Part shown: positions 52,209 to 62,895 of the stretch, piece by piece
Numbering within the stretch: position 1 is the stretch's first letter
Layout of the letters: every line of letters begins with the position of its first letter
NCBI GenBank assembly: GCA_016841765.1
Contig: JAENYN010000013.1
Span: 1 to 64,000 of the forward strand
Direction of reading: 5' to 3'
From: Guptibacillus hwajinpoensis
Lineage (GTDB): Bacteria > Bacillota > Bacilli > Bacillales > Bacillaceae_O
DNA length: 64,000 bases
Translations under genes and position numbers: made by a program
The notes under the pieces: generated by a model
The model's input: the letters and a program-made list of their open reading frames with translations, nothing else
Databases searched by the model: none
What the model was told of the DNA's origin: nothing

Positions 52209-53027
52209 TTACTCCTTTTCTGTGCTTTCCTTTTTTTTATTTTGGGCCAATATGAAGATCGGCTCCAGTTCCTTATTCTCATACAGGAAGGAAAGGGCGG
52301 TGACAGGAACCCTGCCGTCCGCAAAAAACTTCATCGTCATCTGCGCCAGAATATCGTAGCCGGTATCATTCTGGATATCTGAAATGATCAGAACATCCTG
52401 ATGGGGAACCGAAACCGTCATTGTCCCTTGAACGGTAGCCGCCATTTTTTCAAGGAGAGCTTCGTTCAATATCCTGCTCGCATCGTAGCCGTCATTCGCA
52501 TTTAGAAAATAAAACGTATTGCCTGCAACCTCATCCTGTTTCATGTCCACAGAAAGGGATCTGACGTTGAAACGCGCCACTTCACGAACATGCTCTGCGC
52601 TCCAGCCTTCTTTCTCAATGAAATTCATATCAAGCAGACGATACGATTTTCCCAAATCAAGGGCATAATAAACTCTGGTTTCAGCTGTATGGTCGTCATA
52701 CAGCAGCTTTTTCCCGTCTTTCGATTCCACTGGAAAGGAAGCCGAACGGATTACAGGGAAAATGTGCCGTTCTTTCCCTTCAAGATGCTGCTGTTCTGCC
52801 ATCACTTTCAGCGCCTCTTCCACATGATAAATGACATCATCAATCGCTGCATCTTTTCTTTCCTCATACTTTGCGACTATTCCGCCAAGTTTTAAATTGA
52901 TCCCCTGTTTTGTCCGTTTATGTTCAATGCGGAGTTCATCATTGTCGCGGTCATAAGAGGTCTGCCAATCAGGTTTTGCAAGCCTGTCTTCCAGCAGCCT
53001 TTTCATTTTGAGGCTGGTCATTTTCAC
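52209..53027 (-). CDS. ytpQ: DUF1444 family protein (YtpQ)
   Basis: 272-aa protein between ytpR and ytpP, syntenic; [48 protein letters not shown]. Confidence 0.88.
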   Translation of the reverse strand: MKMTSLKMKRLLEDRLAKPDWQTSYDRDNDELRIEHKRTKQGINLKLGGIVAKYEERKDAAIDDVIYHVEEALKVMAEQQHLEGKERHIFPVIRSASFPVESKDGKKLLYDDHTAETRVYYALDLGKSYRLLDMNFIEKEGWSAEHVREVARFNVRSLSVDMKQDEVAGNTFYFLNANDGYDASRILNEALLEKMAATVQGTMTVSVPHQDVLIISDIQNDTGYDILAQMTMKFFADGRVPVTALSFLYENKELEPIFILAQNKKKESTEKE

Positions 53028-53181
53028 TTCGATCGCCTCCCTGTTTTTTCATTATCTGCACAATATATTCATTTTACCATTGTTCATCCCGAAGTAAAAA
53101 TACCGCCTTTGCAGACGGTATCTTTGCCTTGTTCCCAAGCAGCGCCAGCGCAAAAAAGTCATTCCCCGCCGGCTTGTCTTC

Positions 53182-53496
53182 TTATGTGAGCGATTCAATG
53201 AATTCCTGGATTTGCCCTTTTGTCTTTCTATCTTTACTGACGAACCGGCCGGCTTCTTCCCCGTCCCGGTATGCGACGAAACTCGGAATGCCGAAAATGC
53301 CGAGATCTGCACACAAATCGATCATTTCATCACGATCTACATAGTAAAACCGGTAATCCGGATATTCATTTTCCAGTTCAGGCAAAAACGGTTCGATGAA
53401 TCGGCAGTCCGGACACCAATCTGCCGAAAAAACCAGGATCGCATTCCCTGAACTGACAGACTCTTGATAGCCTTCTTTCGTTTTTATCTCTTCCAC
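53182..53496 (-). CDS. ytpP: Thioredoxin family protein (YtpP)
   Basis: AILVFSADWCPDCRFIEPFLPELE (WCPDC). Confidence 0.93.
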   Translation of the reverse strand: MEEIKTKEGYQESVSSGNAILVFSADWCPDCRFIEPFLPELENEYPDYRFYYVDRDEMIDLCADLGIFGIPSFVAYRDGEEAGRFVSKDRKTKGQIQEFIESLT

Positions 53497-53511
53497 TTTA
53501 TCACCTGCTTA

Positions 53512-54522
53512 TCAATAATCAATTTTCATATCGCCGAATTTGATCCAGCCTTTTTTCCTCATCCACTCAGATAGTATCAGACTGATGACAGCAGGTCCAA
53601 CGAAATGCAACAGAATAACAGCGAGAAAGATATCCCATGAAAAGCCCATTACAGAAAACGACATGATTTGGCCGACCAGGCCGCTCGTTCCCATGCCTGC
53701 CCCAGCGGCGTTATTGGTAAGCTCGAGCCATACTGTCGCGAAAGGAGCAAGAAGGGCTCCGGCAACTGTAGGCGGAATGAGAATATATGGATTTTTTACG
53801 ATATTCGCGACCTGGAGCATGGATGTGCCGATCCCCTGGGCCAGCCAGCCACCGACCCCGTTTTCACGATAACTGCTTGTCGCAAAACCAATCATTTGTG
53901 CAGCACACCCGATTGTCGCCGCGCCAGCCGCCAGGCCATGCAGGTCAAGCATCAACGCGATTGCAAGACTTGAGATAGGCGCTGTCAGGGCCCATCCCAT
54001 TAAGACCGCCACTAAAATTCCCATAATAAACGGCCGCTGATCGGTCGACCACATGATCACTTCGCCAAACCACTCCGTGAAACCCTGGATATACGGCCCT
54101 ACAAGAGCAGCAACAGCATACCCAGTCAGTAATGTGACGAGCGGTGTGACAATGATATCAAGCCTTGTTTCCTTGCTGACAAGTTTACCAATTTCGGCTG
54201 AAATCAGCGCCGCAACATAACTTCCAGCCGGTCCGCCAAGCTGGCCGCCTGCTGAACCGGTAATGATGGCCGCAAAAATGACAAGCGGAGGAGCCTGAAG
54301 ACCATAAGCTATGGCACCGCCGATTGCTGCTCCCATCAGGCCCATGGCAAGCGTGCCGATTTCTACAAGGAATCCGAGCTGCGGTATCTGCTCCCCGATT
54401 GTTTTTATGATCAGTCCGATAATCAATGATGAAAAAAGTCCCAGGGCCATATAGCTTAAAGCCGTAACGAAATAGACTTTCGGCGAAAGTGTGACCCCTT
54501 TTTTAGCTAAAAATTCCCTCAT
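53512..54522 (-). CDS. PTS sugar transporter subunit IIC-like membrane protein
   Basis: Multi-TM; GAAIGGAIAYGLQAPPLVIFAAIITGSAGGQLGGPAGSYVAALISAEIGKLVS; start trimmed to MREFLAKKG. Confidence 0.8.
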   Translation of the reverse strand: MREFLAKKGVTLSPKVYFVTALSYMALGLFSSLIIGLIIKTIGEQIPQLGFLVEIGTLAMGLMGAAIGGAIAYGLQAPPLVIFAAIITGSAGGQLGGPAGSYVAALISAEIGKLVSKETRLDIIVTPLVTLLTGYAVAALVGPYIQGFTEWFGEVIMWSTDQRPFIMGILVAVLMGWALTAPISSLAIALMLDLHGLAAGAATIGCAAQMIGFATSSYRENGVGGWLAQGIGTSMLQVANIVKNPYILIPPTVAGALLAPFATVWLELTNNAAGAGMGTSGLVGQIMSFSVMGFSWDIFLAVILLHFVGPAVISLILSEWMRKKGWIKFGDMKIDY

Positions 54523-54688
54523 CTGTTTTCCCCCCGCATTTATTTTTATCCCCTTCTTATTATAGAGAGTTTTCGACAGGTGTAAAGACACTTGTATATG
54601 ACATTAGTAGGAAATTCAGTTTGCCAGTCTCCGAGAATCGTTCTATAATTAGTAAAATGGTGAAATTTTTGGTGAATAAAGGGGGATT

Positions 54689-56914
54689 TTGGTGAAAACA
54701 ATACGCAGTAAAATTCGTATGATTGTCGGTGTTTCACTGTCTGCACTTCTAATTGTCTTACTTTTTACTACGGTCTTTTTTACTATGCAGGAAAATGTAA
54801 AGGAAAAACAGCAAAATTTGAACCAGGCTATTACGATGAGCCAGGATATCATGATCAAAATGAGTGAAATCAGGGGTATTGAACAGAATTTCTTAAGAAC
54901 TCCATCCACGGAGCTGGCCCAGCAATTGAATAACCTTGCGGATGATATGATCGAAATGTCAAGTAATGCCGAAAAGCAGTTTGAAAACGAGCCCGGCTTA
55001 AAAAAGCAGTTCACTGAACTATCAAGCCTCACCAACCAATATCGCGACAAATTCCAGCCGCTTGCCGCTATGTTCAAGCAGCTTGGCTACTCTGACACCG
55101 AAGGGCTTAAAGGCAGCCTTATGTCAATCCATGAATCATTTGATGAGTATGCCGGCATGTCAGGGGATACAGATGCCGACGAGCAGCTCACCAAAGTCAA
55201 AATGCTGGAAGCGCAATTTATTGCCAGTGGAAATACCGAAACATATGAACAGCTCCAGGGTGAAATTGATACATATGAATCACTTGTGGCGGACGCGGCA
55301 CAAGAAGAAAGCAGTTTTACAACTGACTTTTTGAAATACCGAAGCGCCCTTGACACGATCCAATCAGCCTTTGTCCGTTCCGAAACGATCACATCAGATT
55401 TCGGAAAAATTGCAGAATCGGTTGCAGCAGAAACGGCTGCTGTCAAACAAGGGGTTGCCGATGAGTTATCTAAACTCTCAGACGAGCAGCAAAAACTCCG
55501 CAGCTATTTAATAGCCGGCCTGATCGCCATCGGCATCCTGACCGTTACCGGGATACTGGGCATGAGCATTTATTTGACCCGGACTATCACGAAATCGATC
55601 CAGTCGCTGAAAAAAGGGGCTGAAGTTATTGGTGAAGGGAACCTTTCCTTCCGGGTGGACGTCGCTTCAAAGGATGAGATGGGAGACCTTGCTGAAACAT
55701 TCAACCATATGGCTGAAAAAATGCAGCATACGATGAAAAACGTCCTAAATGCCTCTTCGGAATTATCGGCATCATCGGAAAATCTCACGGTAGTTTCACG
55801 GGAGACAAACGCCAGCGCCCTGGAAGTGAATGAAGCCATTCACCAGGTAGCAAAAGGTGCACAGGATCAAGCCGAACAAATCGAAACGAGCAATCAACTG
55901 CTCCACTCCGTTTCCAGGGCAATAAGTGAAACGAGTGAATCAGCTTCGGCAATCAACGCTGATGCGAGTTCTGCTGAAAAAGAGGGATCTGAAGGTTTAC
56001 GGGTTATGGCTGAACTGGACCGGGTTTCACAGGATTTCGTGAAGCTGGCTGCCAGCCTGACCGAACAGGTAAAACATGCAGCCGAGCAATCCCAACAAAT
56101 CAACCATATCGTCCATACGATCGAAGAAATTGCTGAGAACACTAACCTTCTTGCTCTTAACGCAGCGATAGAATCGGCACGGGCAGGAGAATCCGGCCGG
56201 GGATTTGCTGTGGTTGCAAAAGAGGTCCGCAAACTGGCAGAAAGATCCAAAGGGGAAGCACGTTCAATCAAGGGTCTGATTGAACAAATGTCAGCAAACA
56301 TGGAACAGCTTGCAGGCGAAGCAGAAGCCATTGATCATCTTCAGGAAACACAGCTTTATTCTGTCGACAGGACCAAAGCCGCCTTCGAGGCGATTGTGGC
56401 AAATGTCTCCCATATCGGCTCAGCGGCAGGTGCAGTCCATAAAGCATTCCAGCACGTGGAAGAATCTAACCGCGAACTTGCTTCCAAACTTACAGAAGTA
56501 AGCGCGATATCAGAAGAATCAGCAGCCACTGCTGAACAGGTCAGCGCCTCAAGCGAAAGCCAGATGCATGGAATCGAACAGGTCAGCAATGCCGCCACTC
56601 ATCTTGATGAAATTGCCAGGCTGCTGAAACAGCAGGTCTCCCAATTTGAAATCGGAGAGTACGAGGATGAAGAAACCGGCTGGCCTGAAGAGCTTCATGG
56701 AGAAAACACGATTGACCCGGAGGAAGAACATGCGGAAAACCTCATTGACAATTCCGGCCCGGATTCATTTGACGAGCCCGCTGAACAAGAAGTGGCCGCA
56801 TCTGCTGAAGACAAGCATCAGGAAGAAGCTGAACAAATATCATTCGACGAAAACAAAGAGGAAGAAGCAGAGGATACAGAACAAGAAGACGCGGACCCGC
56901 CAGCTGATAAATAG
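54689..56914 (+). CDS. Methyl-accepting chemotaxis protein with acidic C-terminal extension
   Basis: HAMP domain after second TM; hairpin tip [47 protein letters not shown]. Confidence 0.95.
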   Translation: MVKTIRSKIRMIVGVSLSALLIVLLFTTVFFTMQENVKEKQQNLNQAITMSQDIMIKMSEIRGIEQNFLRTPSTELAQQLNNLADDMIEMSSNAEKQFENEPGLKKQFTELSSLTNQYRDKFQPLAAMFKQLGYSDTEGLKGSLMSIHESFDEYAGMSGDTDADEQLTKVKMLEAQFIASGNTETYEQLQGEIDTYESLVADAAQEESSFTTDFLKYRSALDTIQSAFVRSETITSDFGKIAESVAAETAAVKQGVADELSKLSDEQQKLRSYLIAGLIAIGILTVTGILGMSIYLTRTITKSIQSLKKGAEVIGEGNLSFRVDVASKDEMGDLAETFNHMAEKMQHTMKNVLNASSELSASSENLTVVSRETNASALEVNEAIHQVAKGAQDQAEQIETSNQLLHSVSRAISETSESASAINADASSAEKEGSEGLRVMAELDRVSQDFVKLAASLTEQVKHAAEQSQQINHIVHTIEEIAENTNLLALNAAIESARAGESGRGFAVVAKEVRKLAERSKGEARSIKGLIEQMSANMEQLAGEAEAIDHLQETQLYSVDRTKAAFEAIVANVSHIGSAAGAVHKAFQHVEESNRELASKLTEVSAISEESAATAEQVSASSESQMHGIEQVSNAATHLDEIARLLKQQVSQFEIGEYEDEETGWPEELHGENTIDPEEEHAENLIDNSGPDSFDEPAEQEVAASAEDKHQEEAEQISFDENKEEEAEDTEQEDADPPADK

Positions 56915-56979
56915 TTCAGGCAGACTAAAAGGGAGAAAATATTGATTCTGGATTATTTTCTTTTTATCACCATAAAAAA

Positions 56980-57036
56980 CAAAAAGAACAGCGAGCCGAC
57001 TGATGAAATTCCTTTTGGCTTGCTGTTCTTCTTTTT
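56980..57036 (+). terminator. Terminator of the MCP gene
   Basis: AAGAACAGCgAGCC...GGCTtGCTGTTCTTCTTTTT. Confidence 0.75.
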
Positions 57037-57129
57037 AGTGTGGAAATATGGCTAGCGGATATGATTTCCTAGATACCGGCGTGAAATGGTGCAACTCAAG
57101 AACTTATAAAACGAACTAGTGATTGATAA

Positions 57130-57630
57130 TTCAGTGTTTATATTCCTCTCGTTTTCCTGAGTAAGCGTAGTGAATGTGGGTTCAGTGCTTATATTCTTCT
57201 CTTCTTCCTGATTAAGCGCACTGAATGAGGATTCAGTGCCTATACTTTTCTCTTTTTCCTGATTAAGCGCACTGAATTAGGGTTCAGTGCTTATATTCTT
57301 CTCATTCTCCTGATTATGCGCACTGAATAATGATTCAGTGCTTATACTCTTCTCATTCTCCTGATTATGCGCACTGAATGAGGATTCAGTGCTTATACTC
57401 TTCTAATTCTCCTAATTATGCGCACTGAATGAAGATTCAGTGCCTATACTCTTCTCATTCTCCTGATTATGCGCACTGAATAAAGATTCAGTGCCTATAC
57501 TCTTCTCATTCTCCTGATTATGCGCACTGAATGAGGATTCAGTGCTTATACTCTTCTCATTTTCCTAATTAAGCTCACTGAATAAGGATTCAGTGCCTTC
57601 ATTCTACTTATTCTTCTAATGACAGCCACT
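57130..57630. repeat. 51-bp tandem hairpin repeat array (9 full units plus a partial tenth)
   Basis: TTCAGTG at 57130, 57181, 57232, 57283, 57334, 57385, 57436, 57487, 57538, 57589 (exact 51-bp spacing); each unit carries TTCAGTGC and GCACTGAA arms. Confidence 0.97.
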
Positions 57631-57839
57631 GTACAAAATGCGCTCCTGCCTTCCCGGACGCCCGTGTAAAGCAAATGCCGGCATCGGAAAAGAATGGATC
57701 AACCACTAAGACTGCCTCCATTTTCATTACGTACATATCGAAAGGGATCATACAGATAGGCTGTCCCTATTCGTATTAATCCCCCCTCAAAATGTTTATG
57801 ATTCCTCCCTTTCAGCCGGCCACACTGCTAAAGAACCTG

Positions 57840-58367
57840 TTACTCCTCTTGCTCTTTTTTCACAATAGAACGAATGATTTTCATCATCTTCCTGCTGTCA
57901 GCAGCAAGTTCATTCATTTTCGTTTCTGTTGTGATTTTGGCACCGCCGATTCCGGTGGTGACTTCATATTCCTTGTCTCCCGCAGGTATGACACTTAAAA
58001 AGCCAAAGCGGCCATCTCCTTTGAATGATTCAAGCAATAACGGCTCCTCAGCTTTTGCCAAATCTTTGTACAACGCTTGGCTTGTCTCATCCTCCAGTTG
58101 ATTAAAAAACAAGAGAAACTGTTGGCCATCTTCGGACAAAACAAAATTATTGCCATCTTCGGATTCAATTTTCATATCTTGAGGGACATAAAATTCCATA
58201 AGCTTGGTATTTTTGTTCGGTTCTGTCGGATTGGCATTAAACTCTTCCTTGACAGCGGTTTCCGTTTCCGCCAGCACGTCTTCTTCCGATTGGGTGCAGC
58301 CGGAGAGAAAAGCGGCGGCCGTCAGGATTGTGATTAGTATAAATATAAGCTGGTTCAATCGGGGCAT
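57840..58367 (-). CDS. Hypothetical lipoprotein
   Basis: Signal peptide with lipobox FLSGC. Confidence 0.75.
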   Translation of the reverse strand: MPRLNQLIFILITILTAAAFLSGCTQSEEDVLAETETAVKEEFNANPTEPNKNTKLMEFYVPQDMKIESEDGNNFVLSEDGQQFLLFFNQLEDETSQALYKDLAKAEEPLLLESFKGDGRFGFLSVIPAGDKEYEVTTGIGGAKITTETKMNELAADSRKMMKIIRSIVKKEQEE

Positions 58368-58590
58368 AAGCTCCCCCTCCTTGGCGAGTCTTTTTTCCTA
58401 TACTTATCTTACCCTATTCTTTTTTTTTATGCTAAAAAAATCCGTTAAATCTGTACAGGCTGCAGAGCTGAATGACAAATAACCGTAACACCTTTTCCTG
58501 TTCCTGTGAATAGTCCCTTTATCCGGAAATGTGATGCCAATTTTGATACAATAGTCAAGAAGATAATTAATTAGAAAGAGGAGGGTTAAT

Positions 58591-59037
58591 ATGGAACTTA
58601 CCGTGTATCTCGCCGGACAAATCCATGATGACTGGAGACAGCAATTAAAGGAAAAAGCAAAAGAAAAAGGGCTGCCGATCACGTTTGTCGGACCGATGGA
58701 AAATCATGACAGATCCGATGATATCGGTGAAGAAATTCTTGGCAAGCAGCCCAATAACATTTTTAAAGACGACAAGGCATCAGACTTCAATAATCTGCGC
58801 ACCCAGGTGCTCATTCAAAAAGCGGATCTTGTTGTAGGCTTATTCGGCGAAAAATATAAGCAATGGAACACCGCCATGGATGCCAGCACCGCAATCGCGT
58901 TGAATAAGCCGCTTATTCTGATTCGCCCTGAGTCACTTCATCATCCTCTGAAAGAACTCTCTAACAAAGCGACAGTGACCGTCGAATCCCTTGATCAGGC
59001 TTTACAGGGGCTGTCGTATATATTTGAGACAGAGTAG
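58591..59037 (+). CDS. ytoQ: YtoQ family protein
   Basis: MELTVYLAGQIHDDWRQQLKEKAKEKGLPITFVGPMENHDRSDDIGEEILG. Confidence 0.92.
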   Translation: MELTVYLAGQIHDDWRQQLKEKAKEKGLPITFVGPMENHDRSDDIGEEILGKQPNNIFKDDKASDFNNLRTQVLIQKADLVVGLFGEKYKQWNTAMDASTAIALNKPLILIRPESLHHPLKELSNKATVTVESLDQALQGLSYIFETE

Positions 59038-59117
59038 AAAAAACAGAGGATTTCTCCTTAACAAAAAGACCGGCATCTGCCCTAACATCAAAGCTGTTTT
59101 AACAAGTTGATATAAAA

Positions 59118-59156
59118 CCAAAAAGGCCTGGAAAACAATCCAGGCCTTTTTGGTTA
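59118..59156. terminator. Bidirectional terminator
   Basis: AAAAAGGCCTGGAaaacaaTCCAGGCCTTTTTGG. Confidence 0.9.
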
Positions 59157-59307
59157 CTACTTATAATGTTATTTTAGTGCTAAGCATACGATGTTTTAGT
59201 ATGTTGTTTCACCTGTTTTCACCATTTTCTCTACGGCACCGGAACTGCTTATTACCCCAAGCGGGACTTTTACAGGCAGCAATTTTTTACCACACAGCCA
59301 GCAAACC

Positions 59308-59742
59308 CTATTTCACAAGTGTGACCGGAATGTCAGAGAGATGAAGGACCTTTGTGCTGGTGGAACCCATCACCATGTTTTTCACACGGCCCATGCCCCG
59401 TGTCCCCATAACGATAATGTCAGCAGCCATTTCTTCAGCCGTTTCCACGATTTTTTCTGCCGGATCCCCGGTTTCCACTCTTGATTCAGCCTTCAGACCG
59501 GCCTTTTCAAATATCGGAAGCAGTTTGGAAACATCTTTCATGCCCTCATCGTAATAGTAACTGCCAAGGTCCTCTTTGCTGATAAACATGCGGGCATGCG
59601 ATGAATGGAGCGGTTGTTGAACGTTTAGGATGACAATCACCGGGTTGTCACTGTCTTCATTCCCTCCATAATGGCTGACGATAAATTCTGCGGCACGAAC
59701 GGAATTTTCTGAGCCATCAGATGTTACGAGTATTTTTTTCAT
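59308..59742 (-). CDS. Universal stress protein family
   Basis: MKKILVTSDGSENSVRAAEF; IIVMGTRGMGRVKNMVMGSTSTKVLH. Confidence 0.93.
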   Translation of the reverse strand: MKKILVTSDGSENSVRAAEFIVSHYGGNEDSDNPVIVILNVQQPLHSSHARMFISKEDLGSYYYDEGMKDVSKLLPIFEKAGLKAESRVETGDPAEKIVETAEEMAADIIVMGTRGMGRVKNMVMGSTSTKVLHLSDIPVTLVK

Positions 59743-60292
59743 TGAGTTTCCCTCCATCCTGTTCTATCTTTCTTCCAACAAGAGACCTGGCATGGTATTG
59801 GTGTTGCCCTGCTAACAATTTCACCAGATGCTGATACATTTCCTGCCGGGTTACCATTCCATTTGTGAATATTCCTATAGCACCTTCTTTTTTCCGGATC
59901 TCTTCCCTTTTCGTAAACCAGTCCATCACTTCTCCCAGTTCCCGACCTTCCCTCACTTTCTCAGACACTTCATCAGGCAGCAAAAACCGGGCACCGCTCG
60001 CAATGACCACTTTGCCCTTGCGATCGGCAAGGGCTCCCCAATTGCAGACAAACATTCCATATTTTGAATCCGTGACCCCGCCTTCAAGGCCGATAGCCAC
60101 GTCTGCATCAACTTTTTCGAGACAGGCTTTTGCACGATTGATTGCACCCTGGGCCGTTTGTTCATCCCCAAAAGGCTGGGAGGAAACATCGGAAGGCACG
60201 TTAAGGCTGACAAATTCGTTGTCCGTCTCGCCGAAAACGTCCTTTACGGCCCCTTCCTTGACAGGATTGGTCGAGCCGATTGCAATTTTCAT
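59717..60292 (-). CDS. DUF84 family inosine/xanthosine triphosphatase-like protein
   Basis: MKIAIGSTNPVKEGAVKDVF; VDADVAIGLEGGVTD. Confidence 0.88.
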   Translation of the reverse strand: MKIAIGSTNPVKEGAVKDVFGETDNEFVSLNVPSDVSSQPFGDEQTAQGAINRAKACLEKVDADVAIGLEGGVTDSKYGMFVCNWGALADRKGKVVIASGARFLLPDEVSEKVREGRELGEVMDWFTKREEIRKKEGAIGIFTNGMVTRQEMYQHLVKLLAGQHQYHARSLVGRKIEQDGGKLNEKNTRNI

Positions 60293-60344
60293 CTTGGCAC
60301 CCCTTTTTTCAGTTTACCGGTTCCGGGAAGCCGGCAAACATATT

Positions 60345-60382
60345 GTCTGTAAAAAAGAAGCCGTTTCCGGCTTCTTTTTTGC
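60345..60382 (-). terminator. Terminator downstream of the M42 peptidase gene
   Basis: AAAAAAGAAGCCGtttCCGGCTTCTTTTTT. Confidence 0.8.
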
Positions 60383-60388
60383 TATATA

Positions 60389-60474
60389 GAAAAGCATAAA
60401 TTGTCAGCAAGGGCATATTTCAAAGCAGCTGACAATTTTAAGAATGTAGATAAGGGCAGCATGCCTCTATCTTC
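60389..60474 (+). repeat. Dispersed two-hairpin intergenic repeat, copy 1
   Basis: GAAAAGCATAAATTGTCAGCAAGGGCATATTTCAAAGCAGCTGACAATTTTAAGAATGTAGATAAGGGCAGCATGCCTCTATCTT; matches the reverse complement of 63871-63956. Confidence 0.85.
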
Positions 60475-60516
60475 CCCTAAAAGCTCTCCAATCAGCGAGT
60501 TTTCTTTCGTATTTTA

Positions 60517-61590
60517 TCATCCATTTTGACGAATGGAATCCACTGTGGACTGGTCTGAAGAACGGACCAGTTTAAGCAGCAGCTCCTTTGCGGCAGCATA
60601 ATCATCAACATGGATCATCGAGGCAGCAGTATGGATATAACGCGAACAGATTCCAACTACTGCTGATGGTACACCATTATTGGAAAGGTGGACCCTTCCT
60701 GCGTCAGTTCCCCCCTGGGAAATAAAGTACTGATATGGGATATCATTGCTCTCGGCAGTATCGAGTATGAACTCACGCATTCCTTTATGTGTGACCATCG
60801 ATCGGTCGAAAATGCGGAGCAGCGCGCCCTTGCCAAGCTGCCCAAACTCTTTTTTATCTCCGGTCATATCGTTGGCAGGAGACGCATCAAGTGCATAAAA
60901 AAGATCCGGTTTGATCATATTGGCAGCTGTTTGAGCCCCGCGCAGGCCAACTTCTTCCTGAACAGTGGCACCGGAATACAGGATATTCGGCAGGCTTTCA
61001 CCTTCCAATTCCTTCAGCAATTCGATGGCAAGCCCAACACCATACCGGTTATCCCACGCCTTGGCAAGTATCTTCTTCCGATTTGCCATGGGGGTGAACG
61101 GACAAATTGGAGTGATTTGCTGGCCCGGTTTAATGCCGATCTCCCTGGCATCCTCACGGTCATCCGCACCGATATCGATCAGCATATTTTTTATTTCAAT
61201 GGGCTTTTTTCGCTTCTCCTCATCCAGCAAATGAGGGGGGATTGAGCCGATGACACCGGTAACCGGCCCGTTTTCTGTAATGACCTGGACCCGCTGGGCA
61301 AGAAGCACCTGGCTCCACCAGCCGCCAAGTGTCTGAAAACGGAGCATGCCGTTGTCCGTAATGCCTGTCACCATAAAGCCGACTTCATCCATATGGCCGG
61401 CAACCATGATGCGCGGCCCCGTTTCTCCACTCTTTTTAACGCCGAACACACCACCGAGATTGTCCTGGATGATTTCATCGGAAACCTTTTCCAATTCTGA
61501 TTTCACATATTTGCGAACTTCATGTTCGAAACCCGGAGCACCTGGAATCTCAGTCAGTGTCTTGAACATATTTAATGTCGTTTCATTCAT
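60517..61590 (-). CDS. M42 family aminopeptidase (YtoP-like)
   Basis: [56 protein letters not shown]. Confidence 0.95.
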   Translation of the reverse strand: MNETTLNMFKTLTEIPGAPGFEHEVRKYVKSELEKVSDEIIQDNLGGVFGVKKSGETGPRIMVAGHMDEVGFMVTGITDNGMLRFQTLGGWWSQVLLAQRVQVITENGPVTGVIGSIPPHLLDEEKRKKPIEIKNMLIDIGADDREDAREIGIKPGQQITPICPFTPMANRKKILAKAWDNRYGVGLAIELLKELEGESLPNILYSGATVQEEVGLRGAQTAANMIKPDLFYALDASPANDMTGDKKEFGQLGKGALLRIFDRSMVTHKGMREFILDTAESNDIPYQYFISQGGTDAGRVHLSNNGVPSAVVGICSRYIHTAASMIHVDDYAAAKELLLKLVRSSDQSTVDSIRQNG

Positions 61591-61819
61591 CTTTTTTCTC
61601 CTTTCAGCATAACCATTTCCTATTTCGGTGAATCTGAATATGTATCCCTTTTATTGTATCGAAACTCAAAGCATGTTTCCACTTCCAGCCAGCCGGTTTA
61701 ATAGAGGATTTTCCCATTCTTTTGTATAATACAACTAATATGAAATAACTTCACCTGCTTCTCATGCTTTAAAGGAAACAAGTTGAATCGACTTATTAAG
61801 GAAGGTAGGGAAAATATTC

Positions 61820-62131
61820 ATGAATCTAAAAAACGTTTTGATTGGCGCAGGCATCGGTGCCGCTGCTGCTGTGATTGTCATGCAGGCCCGTGACGAGCAA
61901 TCTATTTCTGCGGAAAAGGCGCTGAAGGATGCCAAAGATCTTTTCAAAGAAAAAGGACCCATTGACGGCTCCTGGATACATATGGTGCCGGAAGAAACCG
62001 AAAAATTCGGTTTGCCTTATACTGTATACAGGGGAGGCATTTCCCGTTCTTCGGAAGAACGGGCAGAACAATATGAGTTTATGATCGATGCAAAAACCGG
62101 AACGATCCTTGAAGTCGAAAAATCTGTATGA
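61820..62131 (+). CDS. PepSY domain-containing membrane protein (YtzB-like)
   Basis: N-terminal TM NVLIGAGIGAAAAVIVM; C-terminal YEFMIDAKTGTILEVEKS PepSY signature. Confidence 0.8.
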   Translation: MNLKNVLIGAGIGAAAAVIVMQARDEQSISAEKALKDAKDLFKEKGPIDGSWIHMVPEETEKFGLPYTVYRGGISRSSEERAEQYEFMIDAKTGTILEVEKSV

Positions 62132-62221
62132 TTCACCGGTTGGAGTTCCTTCAGGCATAGACAAGGGAACCTTTCCCCCTGAAATCCAGCCGCTAAGCCG
62201 AACACTTGCATACAATTGAAT

Positions 62222-62252
62222 GTAAAAAAACCCCGCTAATTGCGGGGTTTTC
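62222..62252. terminator. Bidirectional terminator
   Basis: AAAAAAACCCCGCtaattGCGGGGTTTTCTC. Confidence 0.85.
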
Positions 62253-62255
62253 TCG

Positions 62256-62810
62256 TTAATGATAAACTTGCCTGCTGCCATATATATTGTTGGCTGTTGT
62301 CCACTCGGTTGTGGAATACTGGCGTTTTTCCCAAAAGAACATGAAGAATGCCGGAACAATCAAAATAAATGCAAGCAGCATGAGAATAACACTGACATGC
62401 ATGAATTTGCCGTTTTGATCCTTCTGGGCTTCTTCATAGTCTGCAACTGCCGGGAATACTGCAACATCCTGCAGTGTCAGCGCTTTGTCGTTTTGCGGAT
62501 CATAAAAGACGGTGTCCCGATGTGAAAAGGCAAAAAGGTTATCGCGGACCGTTTTATAAGTAGCCGTTCCGGCAACAACCTGCTTTATATCGCTTTCCTC
62601 GGAGGAAACTTCAAATAATTGCGTATTGCGGATTTCGAGGGAGCCGTTTTTGAAGTCGCTGTGCTCCTCTTTCAATTGCTTATTCACCGCAGACATCATT
62701 TCCGCATTGTATTTGCCAGTATTCTTGCCTTCTGCCGCAAATGCCTGCGATCCCATAACAGTTCCTGCCAGCATGACAGCTGTGAACAGTGCTGCAAACC
62801 ACTTTTTCAT
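62256..62810 (-). CDS. Hypothetical secreted/membrane protein (signal peptide plus C-terminal TM)
   Basis: MKKWFAALFTAVMLAGTVMGSQAFAAE signal peptide; VSVILMLLAFILIVPAFFMFF TM. Confidence 0.7.
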   Translation of the reverse strand: MKKWFAALFTAVMLAGTVMGSQAFAAEGKNTGKYNAEMMSAVNKQLKEEHSDFKNGSLEIRNTQLFEVSSEESDIKQVVAGTATYKTVRDNLFAFSHRDTVFYDPQNDKALTLQDVAVFPAVADYEEAQKDQNGKFMHVSVILMLLAFILIVPAFFMFFWEKRQYSTTEWTTANNIYGSRQVYH

Positions 62811-62895
62811 CCTTTTACCCTCCTAGAGTCCATGATAATGAATCAGTTCATACTAATATAATAATAGTAGATACATAGAAAAGTTTCAATAACGG

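Noticed and set aside
57282-57588. Possible repeat protein (SSFSAHNQENEKSISTE)n on the minus strand
   Set aside because: The frame is open in the consensus unit, but several units carry TAG or TAA stops and no start codon or ribosome site is present.
57130-57630. CRISPR-like array
   Set aside because: The whole 51-bp unit is conserved; there are no unique spacers between invariant repeats, and no cas genes are nearby.
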